From: Centropus unirufus | Taxonomy: Eukaryota; Chordata; Aves; Cuculiformes; Centropidae | DNA length: 64,000 nucleotides | Assembly: GCA_013397695.1 (NCBI GenBank) | Contig: VYZI01000424.1 | Span: 34,623 to 98,622 of the forward strand | Direction of reading: 5' to 3' | In this document: positions 50,904 to 62,725 of the stretch, in pieces | Numbering within the stretch: the first letter of the stretch is position 1 | How the letters are laid out: the number at the start of each line of letters is the position of its first letter | Notes under the pieces: generated by a model | Databases searched by the model: none | What the model saw: the letters and a program-made list of their open reading frames with translations, nothing else | What the model was told of the DNA's origin: nothing | Translations under genes and position numbers: made by a program

Positions 50904-52420
50904 GTGAGATTAATTTTGAGAGAATTCTCTCGGTTTTCAGTAGCAGTTAATGTTTAATGATGCCATTAAGATCAGCCCATTTAAGTGCAGGCTGTGCTCT
51001 GGGAGCAGCTCCTTGCGAGCAGCTCGCTCAGGGTAGTGGATTGCTTCAAGCGCTGTATCAGACAGAACAGTTATTGTTCAGTTACGCACATCAGCTCAGG
51101 ATATTCAGAGACACGCTTAACAGTCCCTACCACGAGAGAGAATACTCTGAATTAAAAGCAAGAGCCCAGAATTTTGGTGAGAGATCATTCCCACAACTGC
51201 GGGCTCCACTGCCCTCTCAGCAAAGTTACCTCGGGTACAGCAGCAGATTTCATTGTTAACAAACAAGCCACAAACGATTCCTCTCAGACCATGCAAGTCA
51301 GGTGGGAAAAGTGAAGCTAGACAGACAGATGCACTATAGAGGTTTAAAGAGAAGAAATCCCTTTTTCCCCTTTTCAGCGGAAATATAATGCCATTCACTT
51401 ATTCTAAGCAGTGTATTGAGGCAGACATTTACACACTCAGTGTAGAACTTGCAGTTAGACTGCTCCAGTAATGCTCTAGATCATGTTAGACATGATCTGA
51501 GGATCAGAGGGACCTCTGGTGCAGCAGTTTGCTTCGGGCAGCGTTTCCCACACCCCTGAACGCCCGGCTGCTCCATCACCATTCCCAGGGGTGGAGGAAT
51601 CGGCTCTGAACAGCAATCCCGCTTCAGAGGCTCCTGGGAACTGGGATCCTCTCGTGGGTCAGGGATGCCTTTCTGTGCTTTCCGCTGCCACAGACAGCAA
51701 CAAAAGGTTTCCCTGCAAGTTCCTTGCTGCACGTAGGGACGCAGCATCTCCGGAGCTCAGAGCATCCAACGAGGCAGCGAGCAGGGGGAAGAAACGTTTG
51801 GCTGAAGCGTGTTTTGTGCTGCCTGCCTCCCCAGCGGACAGGCTGGGAGCATCGCCCCTGCTACAGCCCAAACAGCCAGCATTCCGGGGCCAAGTCCATC
51901 TGTTTGGCACTGGGTGACTGCGGAAGCATTGGGACCAGTCCCCATCCGCCCTGCCACGGTGCTCCTCTGCGGGGTCACCTTCCTTCACCCCAGCAGCCGC
52001 CGGAGCCTTTAAAAACCCCTGACCGAGAGCGGGGAGAGGAGCTGCAGGAATACAGGCAGACACTGCCCACTCGGTGCATCCCCTCGCTCGGGTTGGTTTA
52101 CAGGCAGGGCTGTTCCCCCATTTTGTATTGCTTTTTAAAGCAAACTTTATCAAGAAATCGGGAACGCGATAAGCGCCCTGTTGGGAATGTGCACATCCAC
52201 AGGAGGAAAAGGCTTCACAACTGCAGCTCAGATCCACGCAATCCTAACTGCGGTGTTACACTTCTGCAATTCATTAGTCCTCACGGTTCCATTTCGTAAT
52301 TAAAATACTTGCAGTTTAAGACTTTACAATAAAGAATGTGCAGTTCTCAGCAGTGTTTCCACTGCTCAGCTATGGAAAACATATGCACGGAAAATACATA
52401 CAGCGCCTGTATACAGCCAT
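50904..52420 (+). other. Between the 30-nt exon and miR-181a-2
   Basis: 1.5 kb of sequence. Plus- and minus-strand frames of up to 192 codons around 51.5-52.3 kb overlap each other on opposite strands and show no domain; I treat them as noncoding primary-miRNA sequence. Confidence 0.5.
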
Positions 52421-52518
52421 GCTTGGATAGCTTCAGCGAACATTCAACGCTGTCGGTGAGTTTGGGAACTAGAAAAAACCATCGACCGTTGACTGTACCT
52501 TGAGGTTTATCACAAACC
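52421..52518 (+). ncRNA. MIR181A2: pre-miR-181a-2 hairpin
   Basis: The 5' arm (52439-52461, 23 nt) begins AACATTCAACGCTGTCGGTG, the conserved miR-181a sequence with seed ACATTCA. The 3' arm (52478-52499) contains ATCGACCGTTGACTGTACC and pairs back across a short loop containing TTGGGAACTAGAAAAA. The lower stem pairs GATA...CTTCA (from 52426) with TGAGG...TATC (to 52511). miR-181a targets many mRNAs in lymphoid, muscle and neural development (known). The 5' arm is invariant, while the loop and outer stem differ from the human hairpin as I recall it. The partner miR-181b-2 lies 1.66 kb downstream. Confidence 0.97.
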
Positions 52519-54083
52519 TTCTTAAATGGAGAGCTTGAACCTTGTTGCAGTGTTTCACATGTGGTTGCCATTAACAGGTCATGATTTACAGATTACATTA
52601 GGAGCTACAGAGGTTGAGTTTTTCCAGTTCTACTTTATCCAAAAAATGAATTGGTGTGCAAGAAATGTTTGTTTTCCTCTTTAAAAGAAATTAAAACTTT
52701 CTACTGGAGCAGAATTTCTGTAAAACGAAGGATCCGAGAGCGATGGAAGGTTCAGTAGGGGCAGCACAAAAGCAGTGACACAACCCCACCACATGCTACG
52801 CTTGGAAACAAATCTGAGCATGGTGAATGCCCAAAATAGCAGAATACAGGCCAGATCGGGAGGGAAACCTCCTTCCCACTGGGGCTGGCAACTTGAGCTT
52901 CGCTGGAAAAAGCTTTGGAATGTCAGTTCATTTGCTCAGAGGAACCTGCGCTCGATTGCAGCAGCTGCTCACCGGGAACGCTGGCCGAGCGCTGCATCCC
53001 TCCCTGCAGGGTCCAGCTGCTCCCACAACTCACGCTGGGGCTTTTACAACCGGGCGAGCAAGACGAGAGCCTTCGGAGCAGAGGAACCAAAGCCACGTGC
53101 CCAGCACCTCCTCGAGCTGCGCGGGGCCCTCCTGGCCCGGCTGGAGGGAGGGTGGCACAGCGCAGGCTTTGCCAGCACCTGCCTTCCCTGCGGCTGCTCG
53201 AGGAGATCCCGTGTGACCTCAGTACGCGGTCACAGATGGGCAGCGCCGAACAAAGCGGGAACCTGAGGAGCAGGAGCCAGCGCGGGCTCGGGGGAGTTCA
53301 GGATGCTCCCTTCAAGTGCACTTCACACCTTTACATCTTTGTAATCGTGTGACCTGGCAGCGTGCAAACATCAAAACCAGCCTTTGTCAAAACACGCGCT
53401 CGAAGAAGGTGGCTCAGCTCACGGTTACGTTCACCCGCAGAGCTTTCCAGCCATGAAGGAGCCCTAAAAACCCTGAACCACGCAGAACTTCACCCCCTGA
53501 CCCAGCAGCTGAGGACAAACCACTTGTCAGCAGCAGTGGGTGCCTCGCTGAACGCCGGCGCTGCAGAAGCTCTCTTGGTAGCCAAGAGTCGACTCCGTGA
53601 GGACATGACAAATGCTTTTAAGCAGGATGTCTCCCACACTGGAGCAATGGGAATACTTCTGGGATGAGGCCCAGCCCGCACTGGGTTAGAGCACAACATG
53701 TGGGAGAATTTTTGGACAATTAATTTCAATGCGAAAACAGGGAAAGTTTGGGGAATGTGCAGTTCTCAAGCCCTTGGGATACAGAGTCAAGAATGATATA
53801 AACTACAAAACATATTCCTGACAGCAAGGATCTGTAGTATAAGTGGAGTAACCAAGAAAAACAAATCACCTTTACCAAAAAAGGCAATTTCTGTCCTATT
53901 TTAATGTAGCTTCTAAACTGAGGAATGTTTTTCTACTACTCTCCCTGTGCAAGCGTGCTTACAGAAGTCACCAAGATGCAGAAATCCTGAGCGGTTGCAT
54001 GTCCGGAGGTGGAGAAGGCTGCCATCCTGATGGCACCAGCGGAGCGACTGGAGGAACGGAGCAGTGCTGCACACCTGTGGCAT
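52519..54083 (+). other. Spacer between the two miR-181 hairpins
   Basis: 1.57 kb, expected to be part of the primary transcript. No further miRNA-like hairpin with a known seed was seen. Confidence 0.55.
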
Positions 54084-54172
54084 CTAATGGCTGCAATCAA
54101 CATTCATTGCTGTCGGTGGGTTTTCGTTCCTATCAACTCACTGATCAATGAATGCAAACTGCGGACCAGCTA
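54084..54172 (+). ncRNA. MIR181B2: pre-miR-181b-2 hairpin
   Basis: The 5' arm (54099-54121, 23 nt) begins AACATTCATTGCTGTCGGTG, the conserved miR-181b sequence. The 3' arm (54137-54156) reads CTCACTGATCAATGAATGCA, the passenger strand of miR-181b-2, and this separates it from miR-181b-1. The flanks TGGCTGCAAT and AAACTGCGGACCA pair in the lower stem. It has the same seed as miR-181a. It is co-linear with miR-181a-2 on the plus strand and probably comes from the same primary transcript. Confidence 0.97.
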
Positions 54173-54901
54173 GCTGTGAGACCACACGTTCCTGCAGCCC
54201 GGAGCTCCGTGCCAGCGGGAAAAGAAACTCGGGCTTTTTGCTGAAGCAGCCTTGTACGCCAGCTCTGCCTACCAGGAACTGCACGGGGCAGGTCCTTACT
54301 GCACCACCAAAGCAGTGCAGGACACAGAATCCAGCTTCTTCGTGAGCGCGGGAGCTCTTTGCCATCCGACAGCAATATCAACATCTCCCAGGGCAGTAAA
54401 TTCTGCATAAAATGAGTATTCCTTCAGGCACTGGACACTCACAAGTCTACAAAGGTGGTGCTCTATGTGCAACACCATCCGGTGGTTCCTGAACAAGCAC
54501 CTTCCTGGCCTGGGACGGGGTGCGTTTCAGAGGAGGGTGGGTGAAAACAGCCCTTTTCTTTGTCTCTCTCCCCCAGATTCCCATCGTCTCTTTGCAAGCC
54601 ACCTCGTCCTTACCACAGGTTCTCCTAGGGGCTTCACGCCACTCTGGACTCTGCAGGGTGACCTGGTCCTTGCCCCTGAAAGCCTTCCCTGCCCCACGCT
54701 GCTCTCCTCCGCTCCTTCAGGGCCTGGGACCTGTGTCCTCTGGCAATGTCCCAGTGTCAGAGCTGCCTCATCCACTGCAGGAGTTTCAGGGCATCACAGA
54801 CCCAGGGCAGGTGCTCAGTGGAAGCAGGGAGCTTCCCAGGGGAGCCCGAGAGCCCAGGCTGGAAGGCACTGAGCCCTACCATGCTTCTGCGATAAATATT
54901 A

Positions 54902-54907
54902 AATAAA
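54902..54907 (+). terminator. Candidate poly(A) signal of the miR-181 host RNA
   Basis: AATAAA on the plus strand 0.73 kb past the miR-181b-2 hairpin, followed by T-rich and then GT-rich sequence (54912-54972), as expected of a cleavage region. Other AATAAA strings occur nearby (for example 52328, before miR-181a-2), so the assignment is tentative. Confidence 0.3.
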
Positions 54908-54920
54908 GATATTTTGCATA

Positions 54921-57900
54921 TTTTTCTTAGACACCTTAGAAGTTACTTGGATAACTTGTGGTGATCTTGTTTAGCCCAGGTTCAAAATGAGCCCTGAAGG
55001 CAGGATACAACTCCGAAGTGCACGGAGGTTGGGAAGGAGCAGAGCAGTTGAGCAGCTCTTGGGTTGAACACAAGCGATGCCCAGCTGCGCGGCCCTTGGG
55101 TCAAGCTCCACTTTCACTACCAAGAAGGTGTGAGCCTACAGCTTTGCCCGGTTTTAGGAAATGGAACTTCCTCCTGAGGGAGAGGAGCCAGAGAGCAACA
55201 CTGGGTCCTGTCATCGGGGAGAGAGAACGGGAGCTGTGAGGCTTCAGACTGACCGGGAGAAAAATGGGAAGGGGCAGCGCATGGAATTCTCGGCGCTTTA
55301 AGATGCTGCTGCAGAGCATTCCTCATTGCTGGGGTGGGCAGGGCAGGCTTGGGTTACAGTGGAAAATATTCAGGTCGGAGAAGCTTTGTGCAGGAGGAGG
55401 GCGAGCAGCGGCGCTGGGGCAGGCAGGGACCCCGAGCCCCCGCTGCCCGCAGCGCTCGGCGAGGGCAGGGCCTGGCATTGGGCTGTGGCTGCCATCGCTT
55501 CACCGCGCAAAGGGTCCCGGTGCTTTCCCTGCGCCTCCTTCACTCCCACAGCTGCTTATGGGATTAGTTGGAAGCGACCTGTTCCAACACGTCCCACGGT
55601 AACTCCCCAAATCCGGAGCTCGCTGTGCAGATCAAGTCACAACAGCTCACTCGACTTCTGCGCTCCCGCGAGGTGAATATTCACAAGGAATCCCTGCTTG
55701 CTTGTCCTCCTAAGACTTAAACCTGTTCAAATCCATACAGAAACCGCTTCACCGAGTTCCACACAGTTACCAACCAAACCGACCAAACTGCAAAACTGGG
55801 ACGTCAGGAGAAATCTCCCCTCTCCCCAGCAGAAAAGCGAAGGGCCCTGTTCCATCCCCGCGGCGCGCGTGCCAGCCAAACCCTCGTGAGCACTGACCAC
55901 AGCCTCAAAGCACACCGGAACGGCTTCAACACGATGAAGCCCAGGCAAATGACACATTTTTGACGCAGGTTGACATTTTGCCTTTGAAATGTCAAATTTT
56001 TCAGCATGTTTGGAAGACTCATTCAAAGGTCAGAGTGCACAATTTGGATTTTTCTCAGTGGCATCTTAGATGATGCACAAGGAAAGCAGTTTTGTGTGAT
56101 TTCAAGCAGACATTTGAGCCTGCTGCTTCTCCCCACACTCACCTGGGGAAAAAAATACAAAATGCAACAGTCCTGACAGACTGTACAGTCCTGTACTGCA
56201 AGGAGAAGTGCAAATAATTTACTGCAATTACTCTGAACAAGACATTTCAGACAAGAAAAACGACAGCAGAGGGGCCGTGCCCTGGTTGCTGATGCACGAC
56301 GAGCAGCAAGCCTGAGCAGACACAGATCTCAGATGCCCTGGATGCACAAATAAGCCAAGAATTCAATTTCCTACTCTGTTGTCCTCAAGTTTTTGGCTTT
56401 AGTCCTGTTTGGTAACGAGACAGCAAGGGAAAAAACTTCCTAGGGGAAGGCACATTAACACACGCTCTGCGTTTTTCAAGATCCATGCTTGGGAAGTTTT
56501 GGATGTTTCAGGCACCAACTGTTCCCCCTGCCAGAGCCCAGCACTGCCCAGTGCTCCACGCGGCCCCACCAGCAGCAGTGGGTTCATCAAAGACAGGAGG
56601 ACATCAAAGAACTCGAGGAGCTCAGTTTATTTAGTTTATCAAAAGTTTATATAGATACCTTCATAGGGAACAGGAGTTTGACATTTTTCAGTTATGCGAA
56701 AGATAACGCTGACGGGAAAGCTGTTGCTAGACAAAGTCAGAGAGCAATAATATAAAATTAAAGGGAAGAGAGGGTCATTCAATTCGTGTTACACAGCCCT
56801 TCAGTATTTGGCAGAGAATACTGGGGAAAATTTAGTTTTGTTCTAACACCTTTTAGCACACAGGAGGCCTGAATGCACTAAATCCGACCCATGCCAGGCT
56901 ACAAAAGTTCAACAGAACATTAACCAACATTTTTGTAAGCTCCACACGTCGTAAGTGACAACTGAAATTGTTCTATAGATACATGCAAAATTACCCATTT
57001 CTGTGTAAGTGATCAGCTACGTGGAACCTAGCTCGAACCACACAAAAGTGCGCTTTAGGAACCATCCGGCAGGTGACTGCACACGTTCGCAGCTCTGGGC
57101 CTACTGCACATCCCTTCCCCACAGCTGCTCTTGTTATAAAGGCAGGAGCTGGGTATCCCTGTGGTGGAGACACCACGGCTCTCCAGAGCTTCAAGGTTCT
57201 CCGGTGAAAAGGAGCGCAGCCCCCAAATCTGGGGACTTGACAAGGCTGGGGAGGCGTTCAGCACTTCTGAACCACTCTGAGCATTACTTTTTAAAATGAG
57301 TTGCCCGTTAATATCTGCCACAGTTGAAAAATCCAGAGACTTTCCAAAAAATTACATGAAAAGTTGCTTTAAAAGAGAAACCTGCCCAGGGCTCCTCCCT
57401 GCTCGGGAGCAGAGGGTTTCAGCTGATCCGCTCTGCCGAGGGCTTGTTGCCATCTAGTGGGTTACAGAGGACAAAATCCACGTGGGTCTCGGACACAGCA
57501 CGCACCACTAGATGGAGCATTCCAAAAGCATTCCGAATTCCCGTTCTTTTAGGTGTCCAGCCACTCGAATTCTCAAAAAAGCTACAGGCCCGGGAGTGCA
57601 GTGAAACTGGGATTTCCCCCAGCTGCCTCTGGTTCCACGAGGAATCCCAGGCCATAGATTCCCAAGTGTCCTGCTGATACACTTCAGGGAGATGCTTTTA
57701 TGTCACCATAATTGACCAGCCCCTCGGTGTTCCTCACTAACGAACGGGCATTGAGTTCACAGCTTTCCCTGATCCATCTCTGCGGGAGGAAGAGTTCGGG
57801 CAACCCGCGCTCTGCTGCTGCAACCACTGCGGTACAGACCTGGCTGTGCTGCCTGCGCAAGGACCCGAGGAGCTCTCGGGGATGGAATCCTGCACTCCAA

Positions 57901-58003
57901 AACGTCTCAAAGTCTCTGCTGTGAGGTATGAATTCATCTCTTTGGGTTAACTCATAATAAGAAATTCCACCTCATTGCATGTGGCAAGAAAAGGGGTACT
58001 TAC
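54921..58003. other. No gene recognised
   Basis: GC-rich at 55.4-55.6 kb; otherwise average. It includes the first copy of the unidentified repeat at 56.41 kb. Confidence 0.5.
56409..56545. repeat. Unidentified dispersed repeat, copy 1
   Basis: Shares with 61.2 kb the ordered blocks GGGAAAAAA, TTCCTAGGGGAAG, GCATTAA-like sequence, AAGATCCATGCTTGG and GATGTTTCAGGCACCA. Same orientation, alignable over about 130 bases. On the minus strand both copies can be read as related peptides (ETSKT-QAWILK and LPLG-FFP), so the ancestor may have been coding. Confidence 0.7.
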
Positions 58004-58063
58004 TGCCCATGGAGTTCATAGGAAGGACAGGAGAAGAGGAACTCATCTGCTCCACATCTGTAG
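58004..58063 (-). CDS. Candidate 60-nt upstream exon of NR6A1
   Basis: Minus-strand sequence with a good acceptor (TTTCTTGTTAG, AG at 58065-58064) and a consensus donor (GTAAGT, GT at 58003-58002). It is exactly 60 nt and symmetric (phase 1 in, phase 1 out), so it can be skipped without a frameshift. In the phase needed by the DBD exon it reads TDVEQMSSSSPVLPMNSMG, with no stop. The exon leaves one base (A), which gives Asn at the join to ERVDQRTC. NR6A1 is the only minus-strand gene recognised in the window. A Ser-rich N-terminal segment is plausible, but the peptide is not one I recognise. Confidence 0.5.
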
Positions 58064-61000
58064 CTAACAAGAAAGTGAGAATGAGAAAGTTGTGATGTGC
58101 ATGTTACCAACGAGTCCTAAATGAAAGTGTTCAAAATTAATGCTTGAATTGACCCTGCCAATCTTTGATCACCCGAGGAAGCTGCTTTGAGCAGCGTTTA
58201 AATTAACACTGTTGTCCTTCCCTCTTCCGGAATATTTCCCATACCCATTATCTGCAGATCTGCTTTTCCAACAGTCAGTGCCGCCTGGACCTCGTGGTGG
58301 GTTGAGAATATCAGTTCAGAACCGTTTCCAGCACAAAGAAACTGAATTATATCAGCTTAAAACCGCATACAGCACCAACTTGTAAACAGAGCCTTGCTGT
58401 GGAATGAAAGGAACCATCTCCCATCTGTGACCTTCCCGAGACAGCTCCCCTTCCAAAGGCAGGCAAAACCCTGGTGTTTGATCTGAAGCCACCACCAGAA
58501 ACCAGAGTCTTAATACAGACACCCCAAAAGCTTAATTTCCAAACAGCCAGAAGAAGAAAAAGAACTGAAGCGACTGCCAGGTAGCCTTTACATTTTGGGT
58601 AGGGCCCAGCTTTCCAGGACCAAAATCGGTCAAGAAGTAGCCCAAACCAGGACCAGTTTGACCCTAAACTTAGGTAACACAACACATTCTTCAGAGCTTG
58701 ATCTCTCTCTTAGGAAACCGCATTCACTCTGGCCACAGCTGCCCAAGTCAAACAAAACCATCCCCATCACTTGGACTCTGGTGGATACCACATAATTATA
58801 CATTGCGTAATTCTCCCTCAGCTCTAAAACCAAATAAATGCACACTACAAGTTTACATTCCTGACCACAGAACGCAGTCCCAGAAGGCCCCAGCCAGGCT
58901 TTGCCAGCGGTTCCTGTCCTGTGTCCCACATTCTTACAATTCCAACTCACCCAGCAGCCGGCAGCTCCCCGAGTGCTGCTGTTTACACTGGCAAGTGCAA
59001 AGTTCTGCTCTAATTAGACAAACCACAAACAAACACGGATGCTTCAGCAGAGCGTTCTCACAGGATGGGAAGGGCAGACCCAGCACCACGTGTACATCCA
59101 CGTTGTCCTCCCGGCTCCCAGGAGCTCAGGGGGCTGCACAAAGCCAGAAGCTTCCGTCCTGCAGCACCGTGGACACAACCATGGTTACGTTTGGAGATGC
59201 CCTGGTTACCCCCATCCCCTTCTCCGCTCCATTATGAGATGTTTCCTGCCCAGAACATCTTGAGCTTTCATTTCTCATTTCGCTCAGCTCTTCCTTGCAG
59301 GTTCTGCACCAATGTTCAGAAGGGCACACGCAGCGGGCTGGGCTGCAGCGCTTGTGATGCTCCGCAGCCCGCAGGTCTCTGATCTGCTCACATCAGAAAT
59401 GGGGTCTGCATCTTTGGGTTTTCCACCTCATTGCTACACTCTCCCTAAGGCTGCAGCTGCTGAACCTCTGAAAGCCAGCAGGTCATACACCATACGCGTT
59501 TCTATAAGTGAGAAAAGGCCCTTCCTATGCAGTACAGCAGTTTCAGACACCCGGAAAGGGTCTTGTGTATTTTCCTATGTAAAGTGATGTAACCAAAGTA
59601 ACCCAAAATGCAAGTGCAGCATTAAAGCTACTTTTATTCTTCTGAGAGCAGCAAGAGTCAGCTGGTGTAAACCCCAGTCCTGAGCACAAGGCGGCTTTCA
59701 GGAAGCTTGAAGCCACAGGTCAGCAGATGGTCACTCAAAGGTTACCTGCTGCTCTCCAGCCAGAGGGGTCAGCTGCCCAGATGGCCGCGAGCTGCTCCGA
59801 GCTCCCGTGCCGCTTGTGGCCATCGCGCGAGCGGCAGCCACCGTGGGCACTAAGCTACACCTGGGAACATCTGGAACGGCTCATCCAGCGCCCTGCACGA
59901 AGCAACCCAACAAGGTGTGCCTTGTGATGGGAAATCTGGGCGGTGGGGGCTCAGAGGGAGCCAGGGCAGGTTTGCCCACAGCTTGATTTCCACTGTAATG
60001 CCCTGTTCAACCCTACACACAGGAGCGTGACATTTCCCAGCTACACATGGAAAAGATTGTTTAGGTTCATGCTCAAAATTATGTATTTTAATCACCAGCT
60101 GTAATGCGTTCACTGTGGTCACAGCTGCCCAGCTGTTTGAGTTCACAGGGACCGGGGTTGCCCCATGTCCTGTCAGGGGCTGCTGGAAACCCAGCCCAGC
60201 TGAGCATGGAACGTGGCTGGGCGGTGGGATAAGAGCAGGAGCACTTCCACGTTTCTGTTCCCGTGCTACTGGCCGAGGGGGCACTTCGAACCTGTTATTC
60301 TAAACATGTACTTTTAGTGAAGTACATAAAAGTGCAAGTACTTGTCTTAAAATCCACCCGCTCAAGGCAAGTTGTAAAACTTCTCTCACTCATATAAATT
60401 AATATTAAAACAAAAAAAATCTCAAACAGCTCTTCCCGGAACGTGGCAACACTGGTTTTGTTCTCTTCCCCATACCCTGCACCCTCCACTCCAGCCCTTT
60501 TCATTTTCATAACTGCGCGTGATGCAGGAGAGACCCATGACCGGCAGCCAAGATTTTGGGAGCTGGTTTGCCCTGACAGATGAAAAGGACAAAAGTCTGC
60601 TCAGCGCTGAGGAGCAGCTGCTGCCAATACAACTCCTCACCCTCTGACCTCCCCTCTGCCCGGCCACTGAACAGTGCCAATTGTTTTCCTGTATTATTTA
60701 CTGTTTACAAGCCCAGCGTGGCATGAAAGGAATTAATAATTCAGCTCACGGAGCAGCTGACCTTTATTGGGGTACCCCTGCCTGCCGAGCAGAAATCAGA
60801 GCAAGAAGCTCCCTTGAAGCCCCGGGGTTTCTTTAAGAGTTTCTCCCTTTACAGCCTAATTGGCCACCATAACATAAATCAATTATTCCTCCTGTTTTAA
60901 GCAACAATGCTACCTATTCTCACCCGCTCGATTCCCAACTTCCCTTGTATCAAGCCAGGCCTTGTTCTTTGAATTTTACAGCAGCTTGGAGAACTTTGCA

Positions 61001-61204
61001 GGATGAGGAAGGTTTGGGAGCCCTGGCAAGAGGAGGTGATGCTGGTTTTACCTTCTCTTGACCTTTGCCCTTGTCCCCGTTTGTGCTAACGGCAGGGGCA
61101 CACGGGCTGCTCCTAGAAATGAACTTAGCCTGAACCTGTGACACAGCTTTGGACTTTGGGGATGGTGGTGCATGAGCTCGGCCCCCCTCCGCAATGTCCT
61201 CTTG

Positions 61205-61340
61205 CATGTAGGAAGGACAGGATGCACAGGGAAAAAAATTCCTAGGGGAAGCCGCATTAAAACACCTTCAGAACCTTTCAAGATCCATGCTTGGAAAGTT
61301 TTAGATGTTTCAGGCACCAGTTTCCTTCCTGTCCCCTCCC
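61205..61340. repeat. Unidentified dispersed repeat, copy 2
   Basis: Direct-orientation partner of 56409-56545, about 4.8 kb apart. Best-kept blocks are TTCCTAGGGGAAGCCGCATT and AAGATCCATGCTTGG. The family was not recognised; it could be an old transposon or a piece of a longer LINE. Confidence 0.7.
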
Positions 61341-62581
61341 AGTGTCTGGAAGCGTCTTCCAGAGGGATTTGCTCCGTGCTCTTCCCAGGCACTGAGGTGA
61401 GGCGGAGCAGCCCGCAGTTCCCAGATCAGGGCAGCTGAGTCAAAGGCGATTCATTGTGCCTTATCAGCTGAATTTTACTATGCAGAGGCATTCCTCCCCT
61501 TTCCCCTACATCGGGCGAGCTCCTCGTCTCACCTCAGCACTGAAAACGCCTGCAGTTTGGAAGAGGAGTGGGAAGTCAGGTCACCTCACGATAAATACTC
61601 TGAATTATTTCCATGAACATGGAAAACCCCACAGGTCCCACTCACCGAGCTAACGGAAAGGGAACACTGACAGCAGTTTAACATTCCATGTACTTGGAGC
61701 TCTACCTGCCCCGTGGTCCTCAATAAACACCACACAGACGTGGTGATTTTCCAGTGCCTGTTTACATTCCAGTAGGATTCTGTCAGCGTGGTATCTGATT
61801 TATTGATGCCATCAAAACTCATGGGATTCCTCAAATGCCTCCTGAGACACAAAAATCGGAGAGGAAAGGAGATGCACGTTGCTGTGGCATCAGCTCTACC
61901 GTGTACGATAGGGGCTGCATTTCCAGAAGCCTCCCGTGTTTTCCAGGAGGGAGCACAGAGCCCTTCAGGAGCTCCTGGAACAGCGCAGGGGACAGAGGTG
62001 GCTCAGAGCCACCACCTGCAAACTGCGACAGGCACCTCAGAGCAATTCTTCTCATTTTAGACACTGAGGCGACAGCAAGGGAAAGCTCAGTACAGAGGCA
62101 AGGAGCAAAGTCTTTTTAAATGCTGTTGTGATGATGACGAAAGCCTCCAGGCACACCTGGAATGACAAGTGACATTGGGTCCTGGAGTGGCAGCCACCAA
62201 AAGAGCTCCCCGAGGGGCACTGGGTGCTCCCCCAGAGGAGATGAAACCACTTCTTTGCCTGTCAAGTGAGACTTGGGTTCATCTTTCTCCACAGATCAAT
62301 ACTGAAGTGTTTTACAATCTTTTGCTGCCATTTCTTTCTGCTTCCAAAATGCTGCATTCCGAACCCATTCCATGTTCTGGATTGCTACAGAACCCCCGAG
62401 GAAGCCAGGCTTTCCAGCACTAAATCAGTGCGGCAGAGTACGTTTGCCTTCTGTCATCACAGACAGCTGAGGACACAGCTTTGTTCTCTTTCACCACGTC
62501 CTAAGCTGAGGACAAAAGCCTAGAAAATGAGTAATAACCAACAGTAAAACTAATGCCCACTTGGAGCTGTATTCTTCATTT

Positions 62582-62725
62582 CAATTCACCGCTTCAGTTT
62601 GCGGTCTGAGCGTTGCTCTTGGGTCTCCTCCTTGGGATTCTGCCTGCAGCTGTGACCCCGTGTAATCACTCTCAATCTTCTCGATGAGCCGAATGAGCCG
62701 AGAATGCCAGGCTGCCTCAATCTTC
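62582..62725 (-). other. Exon-like open frame, identity unknown
   Basis: After TTTCTCCAG on the minus strand a frame reads KIEAAWHSRLIRLIEKIESD and continues through a Gln/Gly-rich tail to a TGA at 62584-62582, 48 codons. The helical, charged character looks protein-like, and there is no ATG, as expected for a 3' exon. The polypyrimidine tract is poor and no poly(A) signal follows. I do not recognise the peptide. Confidence 0.25.

Larger units (their letters stand above)
40262..54920 (+). ncRNA. MIR181A2HG: Predicted primary transcript hosting miR-181a-2 and miR-181b-2
   Basis: In mammals the miR-181a-2/b-2 pair is processed from MIR181A2HG, a spliced noncoding RNA antisense to NR6A1. The same layout is seen here: a plus-strand promoter near 40.2 kb, a first exon ending CGCAG then GTAAGG at 40440/40441, a short exon at 50874-50903 with good splice sites, the two hairpins at 52.4 and 54.1 kb, and an AATAAA at 54902. 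The strand is opposite to NR6A1. The 5' and 3' ends are estimates. Whether the hairpins lie in an exon or an intron cannot be told. The symbol is given by position and content, not by sequence identity of the exons. Confidence 0.6.

Noticed and set aside
51519..52299. Overlapping frames of 130-192 codons on both strands
   Set aside because: They lie in the expected miR-181 primary transcript, overlap in antisense and have no recognisable domain.
61636..61660. Good donor GTGAGTGGG on the minus strand near 61645
   Set aside because: In the phase needed for NR6A1 the upstream frame meets a stop at once (TAG in CCGTTAG).
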